Source: Sphingobacteriales bacterium
GTDB taxonomy: Bacteria; Bacteroidota; Bacteroidia; Chitinophagales; JADJOU01
Length of the DNA stretch: 64,000 nucleotides
Direction of reading: 5' to 3'
Assembly: GCA_021297855.1 (NCBI GenBank)
Contig: JAJTHM010000055.1
Coordinates: 1-64,000 of the forward strand
In this document: in pieces, positions 63,735-64,000 of the stretch
How positions within the stretch are numbered: the first letter of the stretch is position 1
Layout: each line of letters starts with the position of its first letter
Position numbers and translations under genes: made by a program
The notes under the pieces: generated by a model
The model's input: only the letters and a program-made list of their open reading frames with translations
Database searches by the model: none
What the model was told of the DNA's origin: nothing

Positions 63735-64000
63735 TTATTCAATCATAAATGACATTTGATAGTAATTGTTAACAGCAGTAAGGGGCTTATACTTGACATA
63801 AAAATTTTCCGTAAACTCCTTGAACGCTTTAAACTCATGCATCGGTACACTATATTCATCAAAAAACAGAATATCTCCCTTTTTTAAATACGGATATAAA
63901 AGTGATAGAGAAAAAATAGTAGCACTATATAAATCTGCATCTAAATGAATAATTCTTAGGTCTGCACTAGTCAATTCTTGACCTTTGTCATTTAAAAATG
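63735..64000 (-). CDS. TylF/MycF-like O-methyltransferase (partial, C-terminal end)
   Basis: The minus-strand frame is open from the window edge to the stop at 63735, giving 88 codons of a C-terminus. RIIHLDADLYSATIFSLSLL, then YPYLKKGDILFFDEY, then HEFKAFKEFTENF match the TylF/macrocin O-methyltransferase family, where the D-x-D and the DE pair bind the metal needed for catalysis. Related proteins act in glycan or natural-product modification. The start and SAM motif I lie outside the window. Confidence 0.75.
   Translation of the reverse strand, partial: FLNDKGQELTSADLRIIHLDADLYSATIFSLSLLYPYLKKGDILFFDEYSVPMHEFKAFKEFTENFYVKYKPLTAVNNYYQMSFMIE

Overview
This window comes from a member of the Bacteroidota. 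Four lines of evidence agree. Many secreted giants end in type IX secretion sorting domains, of type A (PNP...G-Y-ivrv) or of the type B gliding-associated form (FSPNgDg-ND...YdRWGekVfe). A porQ gene encodes part of that secretion machinery. Promoters follow the TTG-N18/19-TAnnTTTG pattern of Bacteroidota sigma factors. Gene families such as DUF1599, DUF2490 and fused E1 alpha/beta are typical of the phylum. I cannot name a genus. I see no tRNA, rRNA, CRISPR array or intact insertion sequence.

Layout. 1-6456: the start of a secreted protein cut by the window edge, then a 2052-residue T9SS cargo with SprB-like repeats and a beta helix. 6706-7038: an XRE regulator behind a perfect palindrome. 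7289-13085 (minus): two tandem membrane-bound spermidine-synthase-like paralogues, CorA, a DUF2490 outer-membrane protein and DapF. 13303-15919 (plus): an MltD-like transglycosylase translationally coupled to TrmN6. 15916-20141 (minus): a carboxypeptidase-regulatory-like protein, a sortilin-like T9SS cargo and a DUF1599 protein. 20368-23481 (plus): FolP, YchF and a flippase-like membrane protein. 23462-31975 (minus): an ArnT-like glycosyltransferase, an APC permease, a 1241-residue type B T9SS cargo and PorQ. 32037-35415 (minus): ScpB, a periplasmic-binding-protein-like lipid- or peptide-related protein, and GuaA, apparently one operon running guaA to porQ. 35769-38168 (plus): fused 2-oxoacid dehydrogenase E1. 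38517-42233 (minus): three secreted proteins, including a subtilase and an S74-like protein.

42234-50009 is the accessory region. It has a long non-coding stretch with nested inverted repeats, a small conserved protein, and a DNA methyltransferase with an N-terminal nuclease-like motif whose middle third is sharply AT-rich compared with its flanks (a swapped specificity region). After that come intergenic TTAGA-type repeats with a 115-bp duplication and two large proteins of unknown function, all on the plus strand. This is the best candidate for an undescribed restriction or defence locus. 50029-57483 (minus) is an operon of a sensor kinase fused to a VanX-type D-Ala-D-Ala dipeptidase, XerD-like recombinase and MutS2. 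57532-63681 is a 2049-residue secreted subtilase with LamG and type B sorting domains. The window ends inside a TylF-like methyltransferase.

Working together: a large share of coding capacity makes surface and secreted proteins exported by the T9SS. Cell-wall functions (DapF, MltD, the kinase-VanX fusion) and housekeeping genes fill most of the rest.
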